DNA of 64,000 bases from Archangium violaceum Cb vi76 (GTDB lineage Bacteria; Myxococcota; Myxococcia; Myxococcales; Myxococcaceae), in contig NZ_JPMI01000142.1 in assembly GCF_000733295.1 (NCBI RefSeq), positions 1 through 64,000 on the forward strand, in the 5' to 3' direction. Every line of letters begins with the position of its first letter. The stretch's first letter is position 1. A model generated the notes under the pieces. It worked only from the letters and a program-made list of their open reading frames with translations, was not told the origin of the DNA and ran no database searches. Position numbers and translations under genes: made by a program. Shown here piece by piece: positions 1 to 7,908 of this stretch.

Positions 1-21
1 CGTTACACGGGCGAGGGAAGA

Positions 22-55
22 CCCTCACCCTGGCCCTCTCCCAAAGGGAGAGGGG
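22..55. repeat. Dispersed intergenic palindrome, copy 1
   Basis: This is a CCCTCACCC-type arm followed by CCCTCTCCC/GGGAGAGGGG, which forms a GC-rich hairpin. Near-identical sequences occur six more times in the window (near 9.67, 28.36, 28.93, 36.79, 44.67 and 48.10 kb). This copy lies immediately downstream of the anti-sigma gene, which ends at 59 on the minus strand. The position and shape resemble REP/BIME elements, and it may also act in transcript termination; both roles are inferred. Confidence 0.7.
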
Positions 56-58
56 ACA

Positions 59-631
59 TCACCGTGACACCTGGAGGACCGCGAGGGCCGTCTGGAAGGG
101 CTCCGAGTCGAGCGCCGTGACATCCGGCGGGCGCACCCACGCGGCCAGCGCTCCGAAGGGCGCGTACGCCGCGTCCTCGACGCTCGGGTTGGTGCGCGTG
201 TAGCCGTGCACCTCGTTGACCAGCACCGCGAGCGAGACCACCTCACTCCCCCGCCCCACCGGCACCTCCGCCACGGGCTCCCCGGCCCGCAGGGAGCCTT
301 CGACGGGCCCCCCTACCACCGGCTCCGTCTCGATGGGCACCGGCGTCCGCACCCTCGGCGAGACGAGCAACACCAGGGCCACCAGGGCGGCCGTGACGGC
401 GCCGCTGGCCACCACGCGGCGGCGGTACTGGCGGCGGCGCACCTCGCCCAGAATGGCCTCGCGCGGGATGCGAGCGGGGACCGGAGCGTCCGGCAGACGC
501 AGTGAAGAGGCGGAGGCGTGAAGGCCGGCGAGCGCGCGGCACGCGGCGCACTGCTCCAGGTGGGCCTGGAAACCGGGAGGCCTGGGCAGGCGCTCGTCCA
601 CGAGGGCCTCGGCGAAGTCCTGGCAGCTCAT
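59..631 (-). CDS. Anti-sigma factor, zinc-finger type, single membrane span
   Basis: The protein has 190 residues and probably holds the upstream ECF sigma factor at the membrane. Near the N-terminus (about residues 24-31) there is an H-x3-C-x2-C arrangement (HLEQCAAC), the hallmark of zinc-binding anti-sigma (ZAS) domains. One hydrophobic segment follows at about residues 74-92, after a basic stretch, and the rest would be periplasmic. The ATG overlaps the sigma gene stop by four bases (ATGA), so the two are translationally coupled. The periplasmic half is not recognised, so the inducing signal is unknown. Confidence 0.82.
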   Translation of the reverse strand: MSCQDFAEALVDERLPRPPGFQAHLEQCAACRALAGLHASASSLRLPDAPVPARIPREAILGEVRRRQYRRRVVASGAVTAALVALVLLVSPRVRTPVPIETEPVVGGPVEGSLRAGEPVAEVPVGRGSEVVSLAVLVNEVHGYTRTNPSVEDAAYAPFGALAAWVRPPDVTALDSEPFQTALAVLQVSR

Positions 632-1167
632 GGGGTGTCTCCTTCGAGTTGGAGCGCGTCAGCGGCCTTGAGCTTCCGCAGCGCGCGGTAGAGGTGGATG
701 CGGACGGTGCCCCGGCCAATGTTCATGGCATCGGCGATGGCATCGAGGTCGAGCCCCTCCAGGTAGCGGAGGGAGAAGGCCGTGGCCTGTTGGGCCGGGA
801 GCGTGCGCAGGGCCCGGCCGAAGGCGCGCCAGCGCTCGGCACCGGCGAAGCACTCCTCCGGAGAGGGCTGCGGGGCGGGGCCCAGGTCCAACACCTCGCG
901 CACCACGTTCCACACCCGGCGCCGGCGCAGGTGTCCCATGGCGCGCGACACCAGGATGCGCCGCAACCAAGCCGGGCCCGCCTTCGCGTCCCTCAGCGTG
1001 TGGCGCTGCTCGTAGGCATCGGCCAGGGCGGACTGGACCAGGTCCCTCGCCTCCTCCCCGTCCCAGACGAGCCGCCGCGCCAGGCGCAGGAGGGCCGCCT
1101 GCTCCCCCTCCACGAGCGCGTCGAAGTCGAGGGGGCTGCCCCTCGCTTCCATCGGCGTCTCGTCCAT
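628..1167 (-). CDS. ECF-type RNA polymerase sigma factor
   Basis: This is a sigma-70 family protein of 179 residues with region 2 (around residues 15-85, with the arginine-rich HLRRRR patch) and region 4 (around residues 110-165, helix-turn-helix with GRGTVRIHLYRALRKLK). This is the normal ECF size. The ATG at 1167 was chosen because region 2 begins soon after it; an in-frame extension to 1323 runs through low-quality sequence resembling a non-coding leader. It is the first gene of a two-gene operon with its anti-sigma factor and is presumably released when the partner senses an envelope signal. Confidence 0.85.
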   Translation of the reverse strand: MDETPMEARGSPLDFDALVEGEQAALLRLARRLVWDGEEARDLVQSALADAYEQRHTLRDAKAGPAWLRRILVSRAMGHLRRRRVWNVVREVLDLGPAPQPSPEECFAGAERWRAFGRALRTLPAQQATAFSLRYLEGLDLDAIADAMNIGRGTVRIHLYRALRKLKAADALQLEGDTP

Positions 1168-1297
1168 GACGGCGGTGCCCTTCAAGGTTGGACCTCGTTG
1201 CCCGGTTTCCAGAAAGGAGGACGCACGAGGCGCCCGGGCGGCATACCGCTGAATTTTCCCCCTATTTTCCGGCCCCTCCGGGAGAATCCCCCGCGCC

Positions 1298-1741
1298 ATG
1301 GCCCCGTACGAGCTCCAACTCATCCCCGCCGCCGAGACCCGCTACCTCCGCCACGTCGTGCTGCGCCCCCACCAGCGGCCCGAGGAGCTCGTCTACCCGG
1401 GGGATGAAGCCCCGGACACCGTCCACTTCGGGCTGTACGTGGACGAGGAGCAGCATGGGGTGGCCTCGCTCTACCGCGAGCCCCGGCCGGGTACGAAATC
1501 CACCACCGAGTGGCGTCTGCGGGGCATGGCGGTGCTCGCCTCCAACCAGGGCAGGGGCTACGGCGCGGCCCTGCTCCAGGCCTGCATCGATCACGCGGCG
1601 CGTCAGGGCGGCACCCGGTTGTGGTGCAACGCGCGCACGACGGCGTCCGGCTTCTACAAACGGCTGGGCTTCGCCGTGGAGGGGGCCGAGTTCGAGCTGC
1701 CCGGCATCGGCCCGCACTACCTCATGTGGCGTCCGCTTTGA
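1298..1741 (+). CDS. GNAT family N-acetyltransferase
   Basis: This 147-residue GCN5-related acetyltransferase shows the acetyl-CoA pyrophosphate-binding motif A around residues 77-91 (LRGMAVLASNQGRGYG, with Q-x-x-G-x-G). A GFYKRLGF strand-turn near residue 120 is typical of motif B. The substrate cannot be told from sequence. It is transcribed away from the ECF operon, converges with the TPR gene and is separated from it by only 13 bp. Confidence 0.85.
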   Translation: MAPYELQLIPAAETRYLRHVVLRPHQRPEELVYPGDEAPDTVHFGLYVDEEQHGVASLYREPRPGTKSTTEWRLRGMAVLASNQGRGYGAALLQACIDHAARQGGTRLWCNARTTASGFYKRLGFAVEGAEFELPGIGPHYLMWRPL

Positions 1742-1754
1742 GCGGAGAAGCAGC

Positions 1755-2342
1755 TCAGACCGCGGAGGCGCGCAGCAGCCGGCCGGCGAGCTGCGTGTAC
1801 TGATCGCGCTTCTCGGTGTCGCCCAGGTGCGCCCAGACGTCCGCGAGGCACCTGGCCGCATCCGTCAGCGCCGGGTACAGCTCCAGCGCCATCTCCAACA
1901 CGTGGCGCGCGTGCCGGTAGCGCGCCTTGCCCGTCAGCCCGATGCCCCGGGTGCGGTGCTTGCCCGACTCCGTCAGCAGCGCCTCGCCCAGGTTGGCGAT
2001 CTCCACCGCCGTCGCCTCACGCCAGGCCAGCTCGGTGTTGAGCTGCAGGGCCTCGTCCAGCAGGGCCCTCGCCGCCTCCGGCTCGTCCAGCTCCAACTGG
2101 CAGATGGCCGCGTTGCGGTAGTGCTCGGCCGTCTCGGGGTCCAGGTCGATGGCGCGCTCGAAACACTTCAGCGCCTCGCGCGGACGGCCCAGGCTCGTGA
2201 GCGAGGAGCCCTTCGCGCTCATCGCCAACACGTGGCTGGGATCCTGGGACAGCACGCGGTCGAACACCTTGATCGCGGCCTCGTGGTTGCCGGACATCGA
2301 GTGGCTGACGCCCTCGTTGAATGCCGCTAACAGCGTGGACAT
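1755..2342 (-). CDS. Tetratricopeptide repeat protein
   Basis: The protein has 195 residues and is built of about four TPR-like helical hairpins. Examples are the segment with NHEAAIKVFDRVLSQDP, then GRPREALKCFERAIDLDP, then DEPEAARALLDEALQL. It has no signal peptide, so it is probably a cytoplasmic protein-protein interaction scaffold. The ATG at 2342 is used because the repeats begin right after it. A GC-rich inverted repeat (GCCGGC at 2356-2361 and 2368-2373) lies just upstream of the start. No partner is evident. Confidence 0.78.
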   Translation of the reverse strand: MSTLLAAFNEGVSHSMSGNHEAAIKVFDRVLSQDPSHVLAMSAKGSSLTSLGRPREALKCFERAIDLDPETAEHYRNAAICQLELDEPEAARALLDEALQLNTELAWREATAVEIANLGEALLTESGKHRTRGIGLTGKARYRHARHVLEMALELYPALTDAARCLADVWAHLGDTEKRDQYTQLAGRLLRASAV

Positions 2343-2553
2343 ATGGCCCCTTCTCGCCGGCCCACATGCCGGCCCGAGTTCCCGGTCCTTCAGTGTACAG
2401 CCAGGGACCCCGAGCGTGACAGGCCGGGGGGCTCGCCGAGAACCCGGAAACGAGAGGCTTTTCTCCACCTGTGGCCCGGCCCACACCGCTCACGGGCTCC
2501 TGGCTTCTCCGGGCGGAAAGCGGATCTTCTGCACGGGCGTACCGCGCGGTGCG

Positions 2554-3366
2554 TCAGGCCCGAGGCCCCTTCTCCAGCACGAGCGAGGTCTGCGAGAGCG
2601 ACGGGGGCAGGGGCAACGGCTCACGGCGGGCGCGCTCGGGCTCACGGGCCAGCTCGCGGGCCGATTCCATCAGCGCGTTCAGCTCGAAGGGCTCGTCACT
2701 GGTGACGAAGAAGAAGCGCTCGAAGGCGGGGGCGTCGTCCAGCGCGTAGGCGCTCGGCAACGGCACGGTGCCTCCCTTCAGCTCGAGCGGGCCGGTGGGC
2801 GACTCCGGGGCATGGAGCGTGACGGAGCCACGGCCATCCACGGACAGCACCGCGCCGTAGGGCCTGCCTCCGGACACATAGCTGAGCTGCAACACGTCCC
2901 CCGCCTGCACCCGGGCGGAGTCCGCGAGCGGCTCGGGTGCCCCCGCCGTCTGGCGGTGGATGAGCAGCTTCGGCTCCAGGCCCTTGGTGCGCGTCGTCTC
3001 CAGCAACACCGCCTGCTGGGGCCGGGGCTCCTCGGGCAGCTCCCGCTGGGAGACGAACATCAGCAACGCGAGCCCCGCTACCACGGGCATGCCCAGCGCG
3101 ACGGCCGGCAGCCAGCGGCGCGGAGGCGTGGAGGCGGACGGGGAGCGGGAGGCATCCACGACGCGGCGGCGGCGCTCGATCTCGGCGGCGACCTGGGACG
3201 GCGGGAGCTTCGCGAGCGTGGCGCCATCATCGGCCTCCAGCCTCGCGAGCCGCTCGAGTCCACCAGGCTCCGTGGCCAGCCGCGCGCGGGCGGCGGCGAG
3301 CTCCTCGGGGGGCAGCTCTCCCAGGGCGATGCGCTCCAACAACCAATCGGGCGTGCGGTGGGACAT
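2554..3366 (-). CDS. Membrane partner of ECF sigma factor, putative anti-sigma factor
   Basis: This protein has 270 residues. A cytoplasmic N-terminal helical part (residues 1-85) begins TPDWLLERIALGEL, as in many myxobacterial anti-sigma-like proteins. One membrane span follows at about residues 86-105 (LPAVALGMPVVAGLALLMFV), then a roughly 160-residue extracytoplasmic domain that is mostly beta in character. No zinc ligands are visible. It starts 1 bp after the sigma gene stop, so the two are coupled. The anti-sigma role rests on this pairing and topology, not on a recognised domain. Confidence 0.65.
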   Translation of the reverse strand: MSHRTPDWLLERIALGELPPEELAAARARLATEPGGLERLARLEADDGATLAKLPPSQVAAEIERRRRVVDASRSPSASTPPRRWLPAVALGMPVVAGLALLMFVSQRELPEEPRPQQAVLLETTRTKGLEPKLLIHRQTAGAPEPLADSARVQAGDVLQLSYVSGGRPYGAVLSVDGRGSVTLHAPESPTGPLELKGGTVPLPSAYALDDAPAFERFFFVTSDEPFELNALMESARELAREPERARREPLPLPPSLSQTSLVLEKGPRA

Positions 3367-3367
3367 G

Positions 3368-3847
3368 TCAGGCGGCCTCCAGTTCCTGCAGGTGGGCGCG
3401 CAACGTGCGCAGACGCTTGCGGACCCCCGAGACGGAGAGGCCCACCTCGCGAGCCACCTCCTCGTACGTCATGCCGTCCACCAGGTGCAGCACGGCGATG
3501 GTGCGCGTGGACACCTGCTCCCTGCCGAAAAGCCTGTCCAGCACCGCCGCCGCCCCCGTGCGGGCCTCCATGTCCTCCAGCGAGGCGATGCGCACCAACA
3601 ATTCCTCGTCCGAGTCCGCCGGGCGCCGGCGCTCGGAGCGCAGCCGGTTGAGGCACACGTTCGTCGCCATGCGGTGGAGCAGGCTGGAGGGGGCCGTCTG
3701 TCGCAGCGCGTCCTGATGGTCGAGCAGCTGGACGAAGACGTCGTGCATGGCGTCCACCGCCCGCTCCTCGTCGCGCAGGAGGAAGCGGCAGCGCCGGAGC
3801 ACCATCGGTCCATACCGGCGGTAGCAGGCTTCCACATCGATGGCCAA
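3368..3847 (-). CDS. ECF-like RNA polymerase sigma factor
   Basis: This is a sigma-70 family protein of about 159 residues. Region 2 opens with DVEACYRRYGPMVLRRCRFLL, and region 4 near the C-terminus contains MTYEEVAREVGLSVSGVRKRL. I prefer a TTG start at 3847 because a GGGAGG ribosome-binding site sits about 8 bases upstream; a GTG at 3880 is the alternative. It is encoded directly ahead of its probable membrane partner. It is unrelated in detail to the ECF factor at 628-1167, so this end of the window holds two separate ECF circuits. Confidence 0.78.
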   Translation of the reverse strand: MAIDVEACYRRYGPMVLRRCRFLLRDEERAVDAMHDVFVQLLDHQDALRQTAPSSLLHRMATNVCLNRLRSERRRPADSDEELLVRIASLEDMEARTGAAAVLDRLFGREQVSTRTIAVLHLVDGMTYEEVAREVGLSVSGVRKRLRTLRAHLQELEAA

Positions 3848-3966
3848 CGTCGTTCCTCCCTGCCTTCCGCACCTCAACACCGGAGCGGGCGCGAACTGTT
3901 ACCGCGCACCGCATCCGCCGGGTGTGACAGGTGGAGGGGCACTGTAAGTAGGCGGAATCGCGACTG

Positions 3967-4767
3967 TCAGCTCGAGGCCCCGGCGTCCAGGAGGGCCGAG
4001 AAACCCGCGATGAAATCCGGGTAGCGGGGCCGCCAGCCCAGGGCCTTCAGCCGGGCATTGGAGATGGCCCGGTCGCCCTGGAGGGACTCGTGCAGTGAAG
4101 CCAGGGGCACCGTGGGTGGAAGGGGCAACCCCAACCGGGCACACAGCCACACGGCCGTCTCGGCCTGGGTCGCCGGACGGTCATCGGCCACACAGTAGGT
4201 TGCCCCCGGCTCGCCCCGTTCCAGCACCACACGGATGGCGTCCACCAGGTCGTCCACGTGCACCCGGGAGATGCGGCCTCCACCGCTCTCGGGGATGCGG
4301 AGCGTGCCGGCGCGGATGCGCTCGTGCAGGCCCCGGCCGGGACCGTAGATGCCCGCGATGCGCAGGCTGATTCCACCGAGCGGGCGGTACTTCGCTTCCG
4401 CTTCGAGGCGGCCCTGGGCCCTGGGGGAGGCGGAGTCGACGGGCGTGTCCTCGTCCACGTGCCCCCGGGCACCGCCGTAGACCCCCGTGGAGGAGAGATA
4501 GACGAGACGGGCGGGACCGGTGCGCGCCAGGGATTCGGACAGGGAGGTGTCGAGCCCGGCTTCCGGGGGAATGGAGATCACCACGTGGGCGCCCTTCGAT
4601 GACGCCACGGCTTCGTCCAACGAGAGGAGCCGGACGCCTTCGCGGGACAGTTCCTCCCGGCGAGCCTCATCGCGCGTCACCGCCCTCACGGGACGTCCCC
4701 GCCGGGCCTCCTCGCACGCCAGCCGCGTCAACGTATAGCCACATCCCAGCAGGTAGAGAGGAACCAT
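3967..4767 (-). CDS. YeeZ-like SDR family NAD(P)-dependent epimerase/dehydratase
   Basis: This extended short-chain dehydrogenase/reductase has 266 residues. The Rossmann motif is at the N-terminus (LLGCGYTLTRLA, a variant of G-x-G-Y-x-G), with the SSTGVYG segment near residue 98 and an RIAGIYGPGRGLHERI stretch near residue 140. A VHVDDLVDAI signature is near residue 168. This layout matches YeeZ/NAD-dependent sugar-epimerase-like proteins, whose substrate is not established. The ATG at 4767 places the Rossmann fold at the start. It is divergent from the histidine kinase gene. Confidence 0.75.
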   Translation of the reverse strand: MVPLYLLGCGYTLTRLACEEARRGRPVRAVTRDEARREELSREGVRLLSLDEAVASSKGAHVVISIPPEAGLDTSLSESLARTGPARLVYLSSTGVYGGARGHVDEDTPVDSASPRAQGRLEAEAKYRPLGGISLRIAGIYGPGRGLHERIRAGTLRIPESGGGRISRVHVDDLVDAIRVVLERGEPGATYCVADDRPATQAETAVWLCARLGLPLPPTVPLASLHESLQGDRAISNARLKALGWRPRYPDFIAGFSALLDAGASS

Positions 4768-4866
4768 GTCCGTGCGATGACCGGGTGTCACTCTACACCT
4801 CCTCGAGCTGATGGAGCGGCGGTGTCCTAAATCGGATGTTTTTGGGGGCGCGTTCGGGGTGTCACC

Positions 4867-6231
4867 GTGCCGCTGGCGCATCGCGACGTGGCAGCGTTCG
4901 GAGTGATGCTCGCAGATGACACCGCGATCCAGGCCCAGCTCCGAGTCAAGCGGAGGATCTTCTTCGTCTCCGCGTGCATGATCCTGGCGCTTCCCCTCGT
5001 GCGTCTCCTGATCACAGGCGCAGTGATCCCCTCGCTGGCGCTCGTGCAGGTGCTCTGGAGTCTGAGCTACGTGCTGCTCGGCGTGTGCATGGGCAAGGGA
5101 GTGCTGGCCCCGTGGCTCGCGGGCACCCTGGCCGCGGTGGTGTGCGTTCCCGCGGTCACGGCGATCATCCACATCACCGGCGGACCGGCGAGCCCCTACT
5201 TCGTGACGATCGTCTGCGCCCCCCTCATCATCGCGCTGTTCGCCCCGGACTCCCGCTTACCGACGCGGGTGGCCTTCGTGGGCATGCTGGGCGCGGTGGT
5301 GGTGTTGAACGTCCTGGCGGGAGTCCCTCCACGAGCCTTCCTGCAGCAAACCTTCGTATTTGGCTGCGTCGGGGCGTTCGGCCTCTACGGCGGGCGCACC
5401 TACCGGCGGCTCCGGGACGCGGAGAAGGTGGCACAGGAGCAGCGGCTGAATGCACTGGAGCAACTGGCCGAGAGCGAGCGTCTCCGGCTCCGCGCAGAGC
5501 GCGAGCGCGCCGAGGTGGAGCGGTTGGTGCTGGTGGGTCAGCTCGCCTCCGGAGTGGCCCATGAGGTGAACAATCCCCTCGCCTTCGTGAAATCCAACCT
5601 GCACTACCTCGAGCGGGAGCTGTTGGACGCGGACGGCGCCGAAAACAAGGCGGAGCTGCGCGAGTTGCTGGACGAGACACGACAGGGCGTCCTGCGCATC
5701 CAGCAGATCGTCACGGATCTCCGGCGCTTCGCCCGGGAGGGCCACGCGTCCACGGAGCCCAGCTCGCCGTCGGAAGCCATTGAGGAGGCCCGGCGGCTGG
5801 CATCGGTCCGCCTGCGCAGCCTGGGCGAGGTGACGTTGGACATCACGCCGGGACTGCCCGAGGTGAGTCTGGGGCAGCGGCATCTGGTGCAAGTACTGGT
5901 GAACCTGCTGCTGAACGCGGCGGATGCGGTGGAGGAAGCGGTGCCTCCACGCAAGGCCCGCATCGCGGTACGAGCCCGGCAGGTGGAGGAGGGCGTGCGG
6001 CTGGAGGTAGAAGACAACGGCACGGGAATCCCACTCGAGGCGCTGCCGCGGCTCTTCGAGCCCTTCTTCACCACCAAGCCACCCGGAAAGGGCACCGGGC
6101 TGGGGCTGGCGCTCTGCCACGAGTACGTCGGCCGAGCAGGAGGGACACTTACCGCCGAGAACCGGCCCGAGGGCGGCGCGCGCTTCGTGCTCACGCTGAA
6201 GGAAGTGGCCGAGACCGCCTCGGCGGCGTGA
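4867..6231 (+). CDS. Membrane sensor histidine kinase (orphan)
   Basis: The protein has 454 residues. The N-terminal half carries about six membrane helices (residues 30-175), then a coiled coil rich in Arg/Glu (180-222). A dimerisation/phosphoacceptor helix follows with VAHEVNNP (His232 as numbered from the GTG), then an ATP-binding domain with N box (LLLNAADAVEEA), G1 (DNGTGIP) and G2 (GKGTGLGLAL). The membrane block has no extracytoplasmic sensor, so it may sense within the bilayer. The start is uncertain: GTG at 4867 has a GGGG-like site at good spacing, and an ATG at 4906 is possible. No response regulator is adjacent. Confidence 0.85.
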   Translation: MPLAHRDVAAFGVMLADDTAIQAQLRVKRRIFFVSACMILALPLVRLLITGAVIPSLALVQVLWSLSYVLLGVCMGKGVLAPWLAGTLAAVVCVPAVTAIIHITGGPASPYFVTIVCAPLIIALFAPDSRLPTRVAFVGMLGAVVVLNVLAGVPPRAFLQQTFVFGCVGAFGLYGGRTYRRLRDAEKVAQEQRLNALEQLAESERLRLRAERERAEVERLVLVGQLASGVAHEVNNPLAFVKSNLHYLERELLDADGAENKAELRELLDETRQGVLRIQQIVTDLRRFAREGHASTEPSSPSEAIEEARRLASVRLRSLGEVTLDITPGLPEVSLGQRHLVQVLVNLLLNAADAVEEAVPPRKARIAVRARQVEEGVRLEVEDNGTGIPLEALPRLFEPFFTTKPPGKGTGLGLALCHEYVGRAGGTLTAENRPEGGARFVLTLKEVAETASAA

Positions 6232-6246
6232 GCGCCCAGAGACGAC

Positions 6247-6705
6247 CTAACGCAACCGTACCTTCAGATGCTCCTCAGCGGCATTGGGCCGACCCAGGAG
6301 AGTGTCGAGCAAGCGTTCCTCGATGGAATCCTGTTCCCAGACAGCCGCCCGCTCGAGACCCACACATTCCTGGGGCTCGGCGGCCCTGCTATTGCCAGCC
6401 GTGTCGAAGATCGTGCAGCGACGGAAGTCTCCCACGTCCTGCATGAACCGGACGAGCGGCTGATGCAGGTGCTCCTCGAGTTCTCTCCATCCAATGAGTT
6501 CCCACGCATCCACGGCCAGGTGGCGTACAGCCGTCTTGAAGAGCACGGGTCTGGCGCCGAGCCCATCCAGATCAGAATCCGGACTCATTGTTCTGTGTTG
6601 ATAGAAGGCAACATAGGGGGATTCGAGCAACCTTCCATAGCCGAAGGAACCATCAGCGAGGGCAATTCTCACGAAAGACCCTGGCTTGTGTCTTTGCTTT
6701 GGCAT
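6247..6705 (-). CDS. Imm26-type immunity protein
   Basis: This protein has 152 residues. The N-terminus KPGSFVRIALADGSFGYGRLL fits the Imm26 family found next to polymorphic toxins (typical pattern G-x-F-x-x-I-x-L-x-DG-x-x-Y-GR). It begins 3 bp after the stop of the lipoprotein toxin gene, on the same strand, as expected for a cognate immunity gene. Base composition is unusual: positions 6601-6660 hold 31 G/C of 60, against about 45 of 60 in the neighbouring kinase gene. It would neutralise the toxin in the cytoplasm. The family call is from motif recognition and was not searched. Confidence 0.68.
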   Translation of the reverse strand: MPKQRHKPGSFVRIALADGSFGYGRLLESPYVAFYQHRTMSPDSDLDGLGARPVLFKTAVRHLAVDAWELIGWRELEEHLHQPLVRFMQDVGDFRRCTIFDTAGNSRAAEPQECVGLERAAVWEQDSIEERLLDTLLGRPNAAEEHLKVRLR

Positions 6706-6708
6706 TCC

Positions 6709-7707
6709 TCATTCCCCAGTGTAGGGGTAGAGCTGACCCCATGATTTCGTAGCGGCATCATGAAACAGCCTGCCCAGCGGATTATCTTTCGCCACGCCGC
6801 GATTGACGTTCTCGGTTCGATGCGGTTCTCGAGTATCAGACCAGGCACCCCCGAAGGAATCGATCAACTGCTGCTCTCTTCCACGGATCCGCCAGTAAGC
6901 GACGTCGCTGTATCTCTTCGCGTAGTCGACCGCAGTCCCTACATCGAACTTGTCCAGCACGGCCGGTAGGAATCCAGGACCTTTGGGTTCATCGGTCTCA
7001 TCAATGTGATGGTTCGAATCGCGCGCATCCACAGCTTGTTCGGCTTGCGCCTCCAAAGGTTTGTTCAGGTCGATGACCATGCTCGTTCGACCCGAGTAGT
7101 ACCAGCCGGTCTTCAGGTTGAGCTTCGTATAGGTCGCGTAGAGTCGGCCCCAACCCTTTTTGTCTCTGTCGCTCCCGGCTTCTGAAGTGGATCTTGGAGC
7201 GGGGGAGGTATGAGGCTCGGACACTCGATTCACTTCTGGCCGGCGGGCGGGTGTTCCCGGGCGCACCGTGGCCTTGGGCGCATAGCAACCCTGAACCCAT
7301 CCCTGAAGGTCTCCGAAGTGAGTGCCGTAGAACGTGTCCGCGATGTCGACCGGGGTCCGTACCCCGTCCAGGCCGGCTTTGACGGTCAGGCAGACCAGGA
7401 CAACGCTGCCCCCTGCCGCCAGCACCGCGCCACCCCTCAGAAGGGCTTTTCCCGTCGCGGCAACGGCCCCTGCGTCCGCCACGGCCGCGGCTCCCTGGGG
7501 CACGAGCCGGAGCACGGCACGTGGAATGCCATTCCCCAGGCCCTCCCCTGTAACGCCCTGGAGCGGTCTCGGCGGGGACTGGGCAATGGGAGCCGCTGGC
7601 AGCCCCAGCCCGAGCGTGTCCCGGCCAGTGCCGGAACGAACGCCTCGTATCGTGCCGCTACATCCCACGAGGAATACGAAAAGAAGTAGTGCCACCCTGC
7701 GTGGCAT
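6709..7707 (-). CDS. SitA-like lipoprotein toxin with putative GIY-YIG-type nuclease C-terminus
   Basis: This protein has 332 residues. A type II (lipoprotein) signal peptide ends in LVGC with Cys16. A variable middle region follows, with a hydrophobic segment at about residues 75-105, then a distinct C-terminal domain from about residue 185. That domain contains GWYYSGRTS, RDSNHH, IRGREQQLID and a late NVNRGVAKDNP. These fit the order Y-x-G-x-T, R, catalytic E and N of GIY-YIG nucleases, although the match is loose. Lipoprotein leader, toxic tail and an immediately downstream immunity gene reproduce the SitA/SitI layout, in which myxobacteria pass toxins by TraA/B-dependent outer membrane exchange. 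The 3' half has lower GC than its surroundings, which suggests transfer. Confidence 0.62.
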   Translation of the reverse strand: MPRRVALLLFVFLVGCSGTIRGVRSGTGRDTLGLGLPAAPIAQSPPRPLQGVTGEGLGNGIPRAVLRLVPQGAAAVADAGAVAATGKALLRGGAVLAAGGSVVLVCLTVKAGLDGVRTPVDIADTFYGTHFGDLQGWVQGCYAPKATVRPGTPARRPEVNRVSEPHTSPAPRSTSEAGSDRDKKGWGRLYATYTKLNLKTGWYYSGRTSMVIDLNKPLEAQAEQAVDARDSNHHIDETDEPKGPGFLPAVLDKFDVGTAVDYAKRYSDVAYWRIRGREQQLIDSFGGAWSDTREPHRTENVNRGVAKDNPLGRLFHDAATKSWGQLYPYTGE

Positions 7708-7908
7708 GAGGGGCCTCCTCGACTCGAAGCTACAGGTAGCTCGAGGGGACCGTCGAGACCGATGGCGGCGAAGTCCAGGTGCTGAGTGCCCGTCCAGCCT
7801 CGGCGGCGTGAGCGCCCGTCTGGTACCCGGGTCTGAGTCACCGCTCCGACATCCCCAGCACGTCACGGGAGACCTCGGGCCACAGGGGTGGTACAAGCCC
7901 GCTCCATC

